A DNA stretch of 64,000 nucleotides from Ralstonia sp. NFACC01 (GTDB lineage Bacteria; Pseudomonadota; Gammaproteobacteria; Burkholderiales; Burkholderiaceae), in the NCBI RefSeq assembly GCF_900115545.1, contig NZ_FOWV01000008.1, positions 124,001 through 188,000 on the forward strand, written 5' to 3'. The notes under the pieces are model-generated. The model did no database searches, was not told the origin of the DNA, and saw nothing but the letters and a program-made list of their open reading frames with translations. Numbering within the stretch: position 1 is the stretch's first letter; each line of letters starts with the position of its first letter. Shown here in pieces: positions 1 to 8,745 of this stretch. Both the position numbers and the translations under genes were made by a program.

Positions 1-222
1 GCACATGATCTGCACATACACCATCACGCCGAGCCCGAGCTTGCGGCGGTCGAGCGCTGCGTGATAGCCCTCGATGAGGCCGGCATCATCCAGGCGCTTG
101 AGCCGCCGCCAGCATGATGCTTCACTCAAGGAAAAGCGCTCCGCCAGCTTGGCGTTGGAGACGCGTCCGTCTTGCTGGAGTTGATCCAAAAGGCCCAGAT
201 CGATGGTGTCCAGTGCTTCCAT
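1..222 (-). CDS. Lrp/AsnC-family transcriptional regulator (N-terminal 74 residues, cut by window edge)
   Basis: The visible part starts MEALDTIDLGLLDQLQQDGR and continues through a winged helix-turn-helix (NAKLAERFSLSEASCWRRLKRL), the standard AsnC-type DNA-binding domain. The hinge and RAM ligand-binding domain lie beyond the left edge. The start is supported by a GGAGA Shine-Dalgarno six bases upstream. It is divergent from the zinc alcohol dehydrogenase at 356, so control of that gene is likely (inference). The 133-base intergenic region is AT-richer than its surroundings, with short CGAAA/TTTCG half-sites at 288-308, but no convincing operator can be fixed. Confidence 0.9.
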   Translation of the reverse strand, partial: MEALDTIDLGLLDQLQQDGRVSNAKLAERFSLSEASCWRRLKRLDDAGLIEGYHAALDRRKLGLGVMVYVQIMC

Positions 223-355
223 GAAATCTCCTTTCCACGGCGTATCGGAATCAGAAAGGGCGCTTCGAAAGACTCCAGAAACGCCCTCGAAATAGAAAGA
301 TACTTTCGGCGACTGCGGCTTATATTGCAACGCTCATCCGCTCTGCGTTGGAATC

Positions 356-1402
356 ATGAAAGCCATAGTCTACGAAGCCTTCGGCGCCGTGCCGAAGCAC
401 ATGAACGTTCCCGACCCGACTCCGGCAACGGATGGCGTGGTCGTGCAGGTGATGGCCAGCGGCGTGTGCCGCAGCGACTGGCACGGCTGGATGGGCCACG
501 ACGCCGATATCGAGCTTCCGCACGTGCCCGGTCATGAGCTGGCCGGCGTGGTGGCGGCGGTCGGCGCGGATGTGACGCGCTGGAAGGTGGGTGACCGGGT
601 GACGGTGCCGTTTGTGGGCGGCTGTGGTCACTGCCCAGAATGCCATGCGGGGCATCAACAGGTGTGCGAACAACAGTTCCAGCCGGGCTTTACGCACTGG
701 GGCTCGTTTGCTGAATACGTTGGCATTGGCTATGCCGACCTGAACCTCGTGCGCCTGCCGGACGACCTGGACTTCACCACGGCGGCCAGCCTCGGTTGCC
801 GCTTCGTGACGGCGTTTCGTGCGGTGGTCGACCAGGGCAAGACCACTGCCGGCCAATGGGTTGCGGTGCATGGATGCGGCGGCGTGGGCCTGTCGGCCAT
901 CATGATTGCCAACGCCATCGGCGCGAATGTCGTGGCCATCGACATTTCAGACAGCGCGCTGGAGCTGGCGCGTTCATTGGGGGCCGTCGCCACGGTCAAC
1001 GCATCGCGTGAGTCTGATGTGGTTGAGGCGGTGAAGGCCATCACGCAAGGGGGCGCCCATGTTTCGCTCGATGCGCTGGGCCATCCCACCACGTGCTTCA
1101 ACTCGATCAGCAATCTGCGCCGGCGCGGCAAGCATGTGCAGGTCGGCCTGATGCTGGGTGATCACACGACGCCCGCAGTCCCCATGAGCAAGGTGATTGC
1201 GCATGAGTTGGAAATTCTGGGCAGCCACGGCATGCAGGCCCATCGCTATGGCCCGATGCTGGACATGATCCGCGCGGGCAAGCTGCAGCCCGGGCGAATG
1301 GTCCGCAGGGAGATCAGCCTCAGTGCTTCGATCGAGGCATTGACGAACATGAACCGGTTTGAAGGCACCGGCGTGACGGTGATCACGGATTTCGCATCCT
1401 GA
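356..1402 (+). CDS. Zinc-dependent alcohol dehydrogenase (MDR superfamily)
   Basis: A 348-residue medium-chain dehydrogenase. The N-terminal GroES-like fold carries catalytic-zinc residues ([10 protein letters not shown], then the PGHE motif near residue 60). A four-cysteine-type structural zinc loop ([15 protein letters not shown]) lies near residues 91-105. The Rossmann domain has the [11 protein letters not shown] nucleotide-binding turn near residue 173, followed by an acidic residue (VVAIDIS) that favours NAD. The length matches class III-like NAD-dependent ADHs that oxidise short alcohols or reduce aldehydes; the substrate cannot be read from sequence. Divergent from an Lrp-type regulator. 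A run of CTGTGTG repeats follows the stop. Confidence 0.93.
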   Translation: MKAIVYEAFGAVPKHMNVPDPTPATDGVVVQVMASGVCRSDWHGWMGHDADIELPHVPGHELAGVVAAVGADVTRWKVGDRVTVPFVGGCGHCPECHAGHQQVCEQQFQPGFTHWGSFAEYVGIGYADLNLVRLPDDLDFTTAASLGCRFVTAFRAVVDQGKTTAGQWVAVHGCGGVGLSAIMIANAIGANVVAIDISDSALELARSLGAVATVNASRESDVVEAVKAITQGGAHVSLDALGHPTTCFNSISNLRRRGKHVQVGLMLGDHTTPAVPMSKVIAHELEILGSHGMQAHRYGPMLDMIRAGKLQPGRMVRREISLSASIEALTNMNRFEGTGVTVITDFAS

Positions 1403-1612
1403 ACGGTGTCACGGGCGGATCCTGTGTGCTGTGTGCTGTGTGGTGTCGAACGCGTCACCTGCGCCGCCGCTGCAGGGGCGATGGTCGGCTGGCCCCCTCG
1501 CCGCATCGCTAGTCATAGCGATGGATGAACACACTGTGAACGCTATGCTTTTGCGAAACATAACAAGCGGGGTGGACGTATTGATCGACCCCGCGCCGTC
1601 GGGGAGCTTGCC

Positions 1613-2353
1613 ATGAAATTTGCTGTACTGACCACCAACCCAACCAGTTTTGCTTATGTAGCGGCCTGCCTGTCAGCGCAGGGCGTGACGTGCGTGCACT
1701 TCGACGACGCATTGGCCCTGATGCGCACCGGGCACACCGAGGCCTTTGCGTTGCTGATGATTGATGCGAAGCAGTTCAGCACGGCCGCCCGACAGTTGCT
1801 CTCGGGGCGCGAGCGCAACGCCAACATGTGCCGACCAACGTTGGTGTTTGGCGACTTTGCCGGCCGCCACGAGATGCTCGGCGCGTTCGACGCCGGTATC
1901 GACGACATCATTTCCGGCCACTTCAGCGCCGAGGAGTTGTGCGCGCGCGTTCGCCGCATCCTGCGCGGGGCCGGCAAGTCGACGCAGGCCGCGCCCGATA
2001 CGCAGGTGGTGGTCGGGCCCTATCGTCTATGTCGGTTGACCCGCACCGCGACATTGGATGGCGTACCCATTCGTCTGACCGCACGCGAATTCGCCACGGC
2101 CTGGCTGTTGTTCTCGTCGTCTGGGGCGTTTCTGTCGCGCCAGCAGATCGCGTCTGCGGTATGGGGCACAGACGCCAGCGTTGCAGAGCGCTCGATCGAA
2201 CAGCACATCTACAAACTGCGCAAGAAGCTGGGCTTTGGCCCGGCGACCGGCGTCGAGCTCAAGACCGTCTACTCGCGCGGCTATCAGTTGGCGGCCCAGC
2301 CGGCGGGCGGGCAGTCGGAGAGCGCTGGCCCGAATGTGAAGCTGGCAGCTTGA
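1613..2353 (+). CDS. Orphan OmpR-type response regulator with degenerate receiver domain
   Basis: 246 residues. The C-terminal half (about 135-230) is a clear OmpR/PhoB winged helix (RLTAREFATAWLLF, SIEQHIYKLRKKLG, TVYSRGYQL). The N-terminal 120 residues have the receiver fold pattern, but the acidic pair after strand 1 is replaced (AVLTTNP) and the conserved Lys-Pro of strand 5 is absent (IISGHFSAEEL). An aspartate remains at the strand-3 position (LMIDAK). No histidine kinase is adjacent. It may work without phosphorylation or bind another input (inference). The 210 bases upstream hold no other gene. Confidence 0.88.
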   Translation: MKFAVLTTNPTSFAYVAACLSAQGVTCVHFDDALALMRTGHTEAFALLMIDAKQFSTAARQLLSGRERNANMCRPTLVFGDFAGRHEMLGAFDAGIDDIISGHFSAEELCARVRRILRGAGKSTQAAPDTQVVVGPYRLCRLTRTATLDGVPIRLTAREFATAWLLFSSSGAFLSRQQIASAVWGTDASVAERSIEQHIYKLRKKLGFGPATGVELKTVYSRGYQLAAQPAGGQSESAGPNVKLAA

Positions 2354-2387
2354 CGCATGTACGCCGGCACGCTGGTCACGGTGCCCG

Positions 2388-4160
2388 CTACTTCAGCAAA
2401 TCGATGGCGTCGAAGGCGTAACCGGGGCTGAGAAAGCCTTCTCCGGCGTTACCGCTGGTGACGTTGATCTTCAGCTCATTCTCGCCAACCACGAAGGCCG
2501 ACGCCGGAACGTCGAACGCAAAGGTGGCGTTGTTGCCGCGGTAGGAGCCCGCCGTGAGGCTGCGGGTGGTCGGCTCAGCCGCGGGTTGCGGCGCGGGTGC
2601 GCTCCACTGGTTGACCGTGATGCTCGGGCGGGCATGGGCAAAGGCCGTGGTGATGCCGATGCGCAGCCGGTGATCAGCCATGTCACGCGGCTCCAGCCGG
2701 AAGCGCACCACCAACATGCCGTTGATGGCTTTCCACTGATACGCAGGGAAATCGCTGGCGGGGGTCGAGCGCCCGACGATGTATTGGGGCACGCCCCACG
2801 GCTGCATCCGAACATCGGATGGATGCATCACCGTGACCTGGTTGCCATTGCGGAATTCGCGCGGGCTGCCATCCCAGGTGCCAATGCGCCATAGCGCGGC
2901 ATCGTGTTGCGGATCGTGATCGATGCCGCCACACGCGCAAGGCGTTGTGCGGGCGGGCTGGATGTCTACGTTGAAGCGTTTCACTTGCAGCTCATTTCGG
3001 TAGAGCGTCGCCTGATACTGGCCGGGCAGCATGCCTTGCAGGTGAAAGTGGCCGTCTTTCGTAGAGACATCACCCCAGTACTGCGCCTGCGCGTTACTGA
3101 GGGCCAGGGTATATGGGGCGTCTTCTGTCAGGCCAGTGAAATGGCCTTCGAGGGAGCCGCGCTGGTTTTCCGGCACGTAGCCGGGCAGGTCCATATCCTT
3201 GAACCAGTGGGTGCTCACGTCACGGGGCGGTTCGCCGTCGGTAAAGGCGAGAACGTAGCTGTTGAGCACGCCCATGCGGTAGGGCTCGGTCTGGTTCTCG
3301 CCGTAGTTGACGATGTAGGTCAGTTCCTGGTCTTCAGCGCCCTGGTCGAGGAGGCTGCGGTAGAACGGGCCGCCAGACCCGCCCTCGTTGTTGTCACGCA
3401 CTATCCACATGCCCACGCCGGGGCCGGTCGCGCCAAAGTACTGCCAATCCTTCAGGCGCATGTTGGAGTAATGCTTGGACCGGGTTTCGCCGTTGGCCAA
3501 CCCAAAAACATCATGCGCTTCTACACCGCGCACGGCGGTGGTGATGTCGGCGCATTGCGGGCCGTCGGGCAGGCGTGCATGCGGCACCCGCACGACAAAG
3601 CGCACAAGGTTGGGCTTGGGCTCCGCCGTGAAATACGTTGCCATGTAGATGTTGGGGTGCCCGCGGCGGGCCATGTAGACATGGGTTAACGCCCCGGCGC
3701 TGACGGTAACCTTGATGGCGTCATTGCCCACGCGTGCCGCGTCTACATTGACGCGATCGTCCCCGTCATACAGGCCGGAAAAGCCGGAATTCACCTGACT
3801 GCCTTTACGCGGGTCTTGATACTGCACGCCGTGCCAGAGCAAGGAGACGATGTCGCCCTTGCCGCGATCACCGCCGTTGGCCCCTCGTGTTCGGATCTTG
3901 AATACCAGTCCGGCACCGGTATCGACGGTGTAGGCGTTGGCATCCGCGCTGATGCCGAATTGGCCGACCTGCGGCGGGTGCGAGCCAGTGGGGACAGCGT
4001 GGTCCGCCTCGATGGCTGCGTCATTGCCGATTCGGCAGGGTACGGCGCGATTGTGTAGTGGCTCGGCGCTCGCAAGCTGCGCGCAGACCGGTGAGAGCGC
4101 AAGGGTGACAGCGCTGAGCAGTCTCAGGCTGAGGCGTTTGGTCCAGTGAGGTGTGTACAT
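2388..4160 (-). CDS. rhiE: Secreted rhamnogalacturonan lyase (polysaccharide lyase family 4, RhiE-like)
   Basis: 590 residues with an N-terminal signal peptide (KRLSLRLLSAVTLALSPVCA, cleavage near SAEP). The middle has the PL4 signature region (GVEAHDVFGLANGETRSKHY, then DWQYFGATGPGVGMWIV). A fibronectin-like domain follows, then a C-terminal beta-sandwich carbohydrate-binding domain (last about 170 residues), the usual three-domain order of RhiE-type lyases that beta-eliminate the pectin rhamnogalacturonan I backbone. It acts outside the cell, probably via type II secretion (inference). GGGAG six bases before the ATG supports the start. The upstream gene on the same strand is separated by a strong terminator, so rhiE probably has its own promoter in the 100 bases before the start. 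It suggests plant-tissue or plant-debris use. Confidence 0.85.
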   Translation of the reverse strand: MYTPHWTKRLSLRLLSAVTLALSPVCAQLASAEPLHNRAVPCRIGNDAAIEADHAVPTGSHPPQVGQFGISADANAYTVDTGAGLVFKIRTRGANGGDRGKGDIVSLLWHGVQYQDPRKGSQVNSGFSGLYDGDDRVNVDAARVGNDAIKVTVSAGALTHVYMARRGHPNIYMATYFTAEPKPNLVRFVVRVPHARLPDGPQCADITTAVRGVEAHDVFGLANGETRSKHYSNMRLKDWQYFGATGPGVGMWIVRDNNEGGSGGPFYRSLLDQGAEDQELTYIVNYGENQTEPYRMGVLNSYVLAFTDGEPPRDVSTHWFKDMDLPGYVPENQRGSLEGHFTGLTEDAPYTLALSNAQAQYWGDVSTKDGHFHLQGMLPGQYQATLYRNELQVKRFNVDIQPARTTPCACGGIDHDPQHDAALWRIGTWDGSPREFRNGNQVTVMHPSDVRMQPWGVPQYIVGRSTPASDFPAYQWKAINGMLVVRFRLEPRDMADHRLRIGITTAFAHARPSITVNQWSAPAPQPAAEPTTRSLTAGSYRGNNATFAFDVPASAFVVGENELKINVTSGNAGEGFLSPGYAFDAIDLLK

Positions 4161-4260
4161 GTCTGGCTCCCAACCGGCGACCGGATAGTGGCCACGGCGA
4201 ATCGGCTGCGTGCAACTACATCCCTCGGCCCGGTCGATGGAAAGGTGCTCCGCACCGGCG

Positions 4261-4295
4261 AAAAAAAAGCCCCGAGGTGGTCAATCCCGAGGCTC
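4261..4295 (-). terminator. Rho-independent terminator between the FUSC gene and rhiE
   Basis: On the minus strand, arms AGCCTCGGG and CCTCGGGGCT form a stem with two G-U wobbles. The stem is followed by eight consecutive T (the A-run at 4261-4268 on the plus strand). It lies about 135 bases after the FUSC stop and 100 bases before the rhiE start. Termination of FUSC transcripts is the simplest reading; attenuation of rhiE readthrough is possible. Confidence 0.8.
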
Positions 4296-4430
4296 CCCGA
4301 CCATCTTTTCACGAAGGCTCGTGAACTATGGCTACGCGCCAGTCTACCGACCTGGCCCCACACCTGCATGCGTAGCTGAGAATAATTGAGCAATGCGTGC
4401 GCCGCTCTCAGCAGACACAGCGCGCGCGCT

Positions 4431-5501
4431 TCACCCAATATTCCACTGCGGCGCAATCGCCAGCAGTTGCCGCCGGAGGTTCTCGATCTCGTTGGCAAAA
4501 CCCTCCGCCAGCGCGCTTTCCACGGTAGGTGTGCCGGGCGTGTGCTTTAGCTCTGCCAGGTCGGCCGCGCGCGGTCGTGCCAGGCGCGCCACCGTGCCGA
4601 ACCGCAATGCCCGCGACATGCCGATCAGCGTGTCTCGGATGCGTCGGGCGCCCACACCGGGCAGGGCGTCTGCACTCGGTGCGCCCAATGCCCCGTGCGT
4701 TGCATTGAGCAGTTCCAGCGTGCTGATGCAGATGCGCAGGCTGCGCTGGATGTTCTCCAGCCGCTCCACGGGCACGTCAATCTCTTTGGACACCGACGGC
4801 ATGAGCGAGCGCAACTGCACCAGCAGCGTGTTGAGCTTGCCGAGGTGTTTGCTGCGCTCGCCCGAGGCTTCATCGGCCTGGCCGAGGTTGGCATAGGCGC
4901 GGGCGCATTCACGCAGCGCCTCGGCCAGCCGGTAGCGCCAGGAGTAGGTGGCATACAGCGGCAGCGCAAACGAGAACAGCAGCGCAATGGCAATCCCCAC
5001 CAGCACGTTGAGCGTGCGCCATGCGCCGTCGAGCAGGTTGTTGTCGCCATGCCCCACCACGATGACCAGCGTGATGGCGGCCAGCAGCGCGATATAGCCG
5101 CCCTTGCCGATGGCGTGATACGCGCAGATGCCGCACGCGATGGCCGTGAGTGCATACGTGAGCGGCAGATGCGCGAGCCACGTCTGCTGAACGATGATCA
5201 ACAGCCCCGCCACCGCGCCGATCAGGGTGCCCCAGGCGCGCTCGGCCGCGCGCTTGCGGATGTTGCCGTGGTGCTGCAGCCCGGCAATGACGATCAGCAG
5301 CGAGATGGTGGCCCACTCGCCATGCGGCCAGCCGAAGCCCGACGTGACGGCAATCGACAGCAGCACGCCCAAGCCGACGCGCGTGGCATGGATGTAGCGC
5401 GCATGCTGATAGCGCCGATGCGGGTCGCGCATGAGGCGGAGCAGGGAAAGAAGGGGTGCAGGTAGTTTCACAGTGCGGGGCGCACGAAGGGAAATCGACA
5501 T
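4431..5501 (-). CDS. FUSC-family inner membrane protein (fusaric acid resistance/YccS-like)
   Basis: 356 residues from the chosen ATG (MSISLRAPRTVK). Six or so hydrophobic segments occupy residues about 45-180, including a repeat typical of the FUSC module (WATISLLIVIAGLQHHGNIR, then RAWGTLIGAVAGLLI). A soluble helical C-terminus follows. The family includes aromatic-acid and fusaric-acid efflux components (AaeB, YccS); this one has a single membrane half and no adjacent membrane-fusion partner, so substrate and mechanism are unknown. Upstream in-frame codons lack any membrane or signal character, which favours the 5501 start although no strong ribosome site is visible. Divergent from the EIIC-EAL gene. 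Confidence 0.85.
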   Translation of the reverse strand: MSISLRAPRTVKLPAPLLSLLRLMRDPHRRYQHARYIHATRVGLGVLLSIAVTSGFGWPHGEWATISLLIVIAGLQHHGNIRKRAAERAWGTLIGAVAGLLIIVQQTWLAHLPLTYALTAIACGICAYHAIGKGGYIALLAAITLVIVVGHGDNNLLDGAWRTLNVLVGIAIALLFSFALPLYATYSWRYRLAEALRECARAYANLGQADEASGERSKHLGKLNTLLVQLRSLMPSVSKEIDVPVERLENIQRSLRICISTLELLNATHGALGAPSADALPGVGARRIRDTLIGMSRALRFGTVARLARPRAADLAELKHTPGTPTVESALAEGFANEIENLRRQLLAIAPQWNIG

Positions 5502-5788
5502 AAGCAAGATCGTTGCAGATTCTGGGGCGCGCCGTACACAGGTTGGGCGCCACGTTGGTGCCGATGCCTTGTTGTGGTGCGCGCCGGGGGCCGGCGACGC
5601 ATCAAGACTTCGGGTTTCCCCTAGGTATTGCACAAAGCTTGCCATGGGCTGGTGAGCATTTTTGCGTATTGCGTAAGGGGTTGCGCTTCAGGCGCGTGGG
5701 ATTGTGTCGATTACGATGCATAGCCCGATCAGCAAAACTCCGGGCTGCCCCGGATATTGCCGATCCACCTCGAACAAGATCCAGTCCT

Positions 5789-7978
5789 ATGACGACGCAG
5801 GCGCTATCGCCCTGGCTGAGGTTGTTGAGTGCCGCCGAGCGCTTCGACCGCGGGCCGTATTTCATTGCCATTCGGCGTGGGCTGGCGCTCTCTTTGCCGC
5901 TCATCATGGTGGGCGCGCTGGCGCTGCTCTTGCGCAACCCGCCCACCGCCGGCATGCGCCACGCGCTGCTGACTGTCTTTGGCACGCGGCTGGACGTCTT
6001 TTGCGACAGTGTGTTGGCCGGAACAATCGGCATCGGCGCGCTGGTCGCGCTCTTTGGGTTTGCCGAAGTGCTGGCGAAGCTGCACAACCAGCGCGCGGGG
6101 CATCGTGTGGTCAACCCGACCGTGGCGGCGGTGGTGGTGGTGTCGTGCTTCTTCACGCTCATTACGCCGGATGCGGATGCATCTTTGATGGCATCGGCAT
6201 CGGCATCGGCATCGCTCTCGCTGGGGCGCGGGCTGTTTGGCGCTTTGCTGGTTGCGTCGCTGGGCGGCAGCCTGTTTCTGAAGCTGTGCGGCATCCGCCG
6301 TTTACGCATTCCGTCTCACCACCTGAGCAACGATCTTCTGGTGGGCGATGTGCTGTCGGTCATGCCGGCCGGCATGCTGACGATCCTGACGTTTGCGCTG
6401 CTCAAGATCGTCGTGGACTGGGCGGGCGGGCCGCAGCTCATGGCGGCATTCGATGCGCTGCTGGCGGTGCCGCATTCGGAAGTCTCCAACAGCCTGCTGT
6501 TTGGTCTGGGCTACGAAACCGCGGCGCAGGTGCTCTGGCTGTTCGGCATCCACGGGCCGAATGCGCTGTACGCCGTCCACCAACACATCCTGGAGCCCGC
6601 AACGCAGGCCAATGCGGCGGCGGTTGCCAACGGTGGCCAGCCGCAGTTCATCTTTACGTACCACTTCTTCGCGGTGTTCGCGCGCATGGGCGGCTCGGGC
6701 GGCACGCTCAGCCTGATCCTGGCGCTGCTGATGTCCAGGCGCACGCTGCGTGGGCGCAAGATGGCGCTCGTCGTCATGTTGCCGGCGCTGTTCAACGTGA
6801 ACGAGCCATTGCTGTTCGGGCTGCCGCTGGTGCTGAACCCCGTCTATGCGATTCCGTTTCTGCTCACGCCGCTGGTGCAGATTCTGATCGCCTATGCGGC
6901 CACCGTTGCTGACCTGATGCCCAAGACCGGCTACAGCGTGGCGTGGACCACGCCGGCGTTGTTCAGCGGCTACGCGGCCACCGGCTCGGTATCAGGCGCG
7001 GTGGTGCAGCTCATTGGCTTGGTGGTGGGGGCGGCAATCTACCTTCCGTTTGTGCGCATGGCGGATGTCTTGTCCGCACGGCGCAGTCAGGACGTACTGG
7101 CTTCTCTGCTGCAGATTGCCGAGTCGCCCGAGGTGAGCCTCAAGGGCCGGCGGTGTTTGGACCTGCCCGGCGACGAGGGCCGCATGGCGGTGGCGCTGGC
7201 CAGCGACCTGGAAGGCGCCATCAAGAAAGAAGGCCAGATCTTTCTGGAGTTTCAGCCGCAGGTGGATTGCACAACCGGGCGCGTGTTCGGTGCAGAGGCG
7301 CTGCTGCGCTGGCAGCATCCGGTGCTGGGGCGCGTGGCGCCGCCCATTGTCGTGGCGCTGGCCGATGACATTGACCAGATCGACCAATTGGGCCTACGCA
7401 TCCTGTCGCTGGCGTGTCAGCAGCGCGCTGCGTGGCGCGATGTCTTGCCGGACGATTTCGTGGTCGCCGTCAATCTGTCGCCACGGCAGTTGCTGGACTA
7501 TGCGTTCCATCGGAACGTGATCGACATCCTGCACCGCGAAGGGTTGTCGCCAACGCAGCTTGAACTGGAGATCACCGAAACCACGATGCTGCTGCCGGAC
7601 ATCAACGCCATCGGCAACCTGAAACAGTTGCGGGAGGCTGGCGTGAAAGTCGCGCTCGATGATTTCGGGATGGGGCATACGTCGCTGCACTACCTGCGCG
7701 AGCTGCCGCTGGACACCGTGAAGATCGATCGTTCTCTGGCCGACGTGAGCGCGGGTAGCATCAATGAACACATCGTGCGCAGCATCGCGAGCCTGAGCCG
7801 GACGCTGAACCTGTCGACGGTGGTGGAAGGCGTGGAAACCGAACAGCAGCTCAAGCGCCTGTCGGCCCTGGGGTGCGACCGTTTTCAGGGGTATTTCTTC
7901 AGCCGCCCGCTGGCGCCGAGCATGTGCCAGCAGTTTGTGCTGGATGCCAACCTGCGGCCGTTGGCATACGCGCTTTGA
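5789..7978 (+). CDS. PTS EIIC-like membrane domain fused to an EAL c-di-GMP phosphodiesterase
   Basis: 729 residues in two parts. Residues about 1-430 resemble the lactose/cellobiose family EIIC sugar channel, including its hallmark FNVNEPLLFGLPLVLNP and an HGPNALYAVHQHIL segment. Residues about 480-725 are an EAL domain with apparently complete catalytic residues: GAEALLRW, VNLSPRQL, ELEITETT, LDDFGMGH, VKIDRS, VVEGVETE, and RFQGYFFSRPL. It should hydrolyse c-di-GMP to pGpG at the inner membrane, with sugar binding or flux as the likely input (inference). No EIIA or EIIB gene is near. The start MTTQALSPWL is chosen because upstream in-frame sequence is not protein-like. A hexanucleotide repeat encodes an ASASASAS loop. 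Confidence 0.93.
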   Translation: MTTQALSPWLRLLSAAERFDRGPYFIAIRRGLALSLPLIMVGALALLLRNPPTAGMRHALLTVFGTRLDVFCDSVLAGTIGIGALVALFGFAEVLAKLHNQRAGHRVVNPTVAAVVVVSCFFTLITPDADASLMASASASASLSLGRGLFGALLVASLGGSLFLKLCGIRRLRIPSHHLSNDLLVGDVLSVMPAGMLTILTFALLKIVVDWAGGPQLMAAFDALLAVPHSEVSNSLLFGLGYETAAQVLWLFGIHGPNALYAVHQHILEPATQANAAAVANGGQPQFIFTYHFFAVFARMGGSGGTLSLILALLMSRRTLRGRKMALVVMLPALFNVNEPLLFGLPLVLNPVYAIPFLLTPLVQILIAYAATVADLMPKTGYSVAWTTPALFSGYAATGSVSGAVVQLIGLVVGAAIYLPFVRMADVLSARRSQDVLASLLQIAESPEVSLKGRRCLDLPGDEGRMAVALASDLEGAIKKEGQIFLEFQPQVDCTTGRVFGAEALLRWQHPVLGRVAPPIVVALADDIDQIDQLGLRILSLACQQRAAWRDVLPDDFVVAVNLSPRQLLDYAFHRNVIDILHREGLSPTQLELEITETTMLLPDINAIGNLKQLREAGVKVALDDFGMGHTSLHYLRELPLDTVKIDRSLADVSAGSINEHIVRSIASLSRTLNLSTVVEGVETEQQLKRLSALGCDRFQGYFFSRPLAPSMCQQFVLDANLRPLAYAL
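6191..6214 (+). repeat. Four tandem copies of GCATCG inside the EIIC-EAL gene
   Basis: Perfect hexamer repeat, in frame, encoding alternating Ala-Ser in a loop between two membrane segments. Slippage would add or remove Ala-Ser pairs without a frameshift. Confidence 0.9.
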
Positions 7979-7994
7979 AGGCGGGCGCGCTGGC

Positions 7995-8669
7995 TTACCG
8001 GTACTTGCCTACAAAGTTTTCGCAGCGACGGACGCGGTCAACCTTCGCGGCCCATCGGTACAAGCCTTCCACCAGGCTCTTGCTGACTGTGACCGGTTGA
8101 CCATTGATCTGCCCCAGCACTTCCGATTGATTCGGGTAGGGCTTCTCAAACAGCAGCTTCATCTCGCTGCCGCCTCCAAGCGCCAGGTAGGCGGCCTCGC
8201 GAGGCTCGAACTGCAGTACGAACGAGTTGCTGCGCACGCTGGTGTGCTCGATGAATTCCGCAAAGTTGGCGACGAGCGCGGCGTCTTCGGTGCTGTATTC
8301 GCAGCCGGCGTCTTTCAGTTGCGCTTCGTCCACGGCCTTGAGCGATGCCATGGCGGGGTCCATCAAATACAACGTGATCGCACGCGCCTTGCGCATCCGG
8401 GCGCTCAGGCCTTCGGCTTCCCAATAGCTTTGTTCGACCTTGACGAGGGGCTCCGCCCTTGGGGCGGGCACGGGGTTGGGCGCCTCCGCTTGCGGGGCTT
8501 CCGGCATGGGCGCTTCCGCTTGAGGTGTGGCTGCTTGAAGGACTTCCGTCTGGAGCGCTTCGCTTTGCGGCGCGTCTGTCAGGGGCGCTTCCATTGAGAT
8601 TTGTCCGAAGGCCGCTTGGCCCATGCTGCAAGCGCAGGCCAAGACCAGAGAGATGATCTTTTTCGACAA
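7995..8669 (-). CDS. Secreted hypothetical protein with Ala-Pro-Glu repeats
   Basis: 224 residues, not recognised. A signal peptide (MSKKIISLVLACACSMGQAAFG) is followed by a low-complexity stretch (about residues 27-75) of degenerate APxAEAP units. A folded C-terminal domain of about 140 residues has two cysteines (DAGCEYST, RRCENFVGKYR). The start is a TTG, chosen because it gives an intact signal peptide and sits just after an AAGGGGTAGGAG stretch. The Pro-rich linker suggests a periplasmic or surface-exposed protein spanning from membrane to a partner. The next gene upstream on the same strand encodes a lipoprotein. Confidence 0.75.
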   Translation of the reverse strand: MSKKIISLVLACACSMGQAAFGQISMEAPLTDAPQSEALQTEVLQAATPQAEAPMPEAPQAEAPNPVPAPRAEPLVKVEQSYWEAEGLSARMRKARAITLYLMDPAMASLKAVDEAQLKDAGCEYSTEDAALVANFAEFIEHTSVRSNSFVLQFEPREAAYLALGGGSEMKLLFEKPYPNQSEVLGQINGQPVTVSKSLVEGLYRWAAKVDRVRRCENFVGKYR

Positions 8670-8745
8670 CTCCTACCCCTTTGAAACGTACGTTGTTGTG
8701 TTGTGAATACCAACCCGGCGATATGACGGAACAGCCCGGCGATGC

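Noticed and set aside
288-308. CGAAA...TTTCG half-sites between the Lrp-type and ADH genes
   Set aside because: Only five bases per arm, easily chance; Lrp sites are too degenerate to assign by eye.
1421-1445. Short CTGTGTG tandem repeat after the alcohol dehydrogenase gene
   Set aside because: Three imperfect copies in noncoding sequence with no structural or regulatory pattern.
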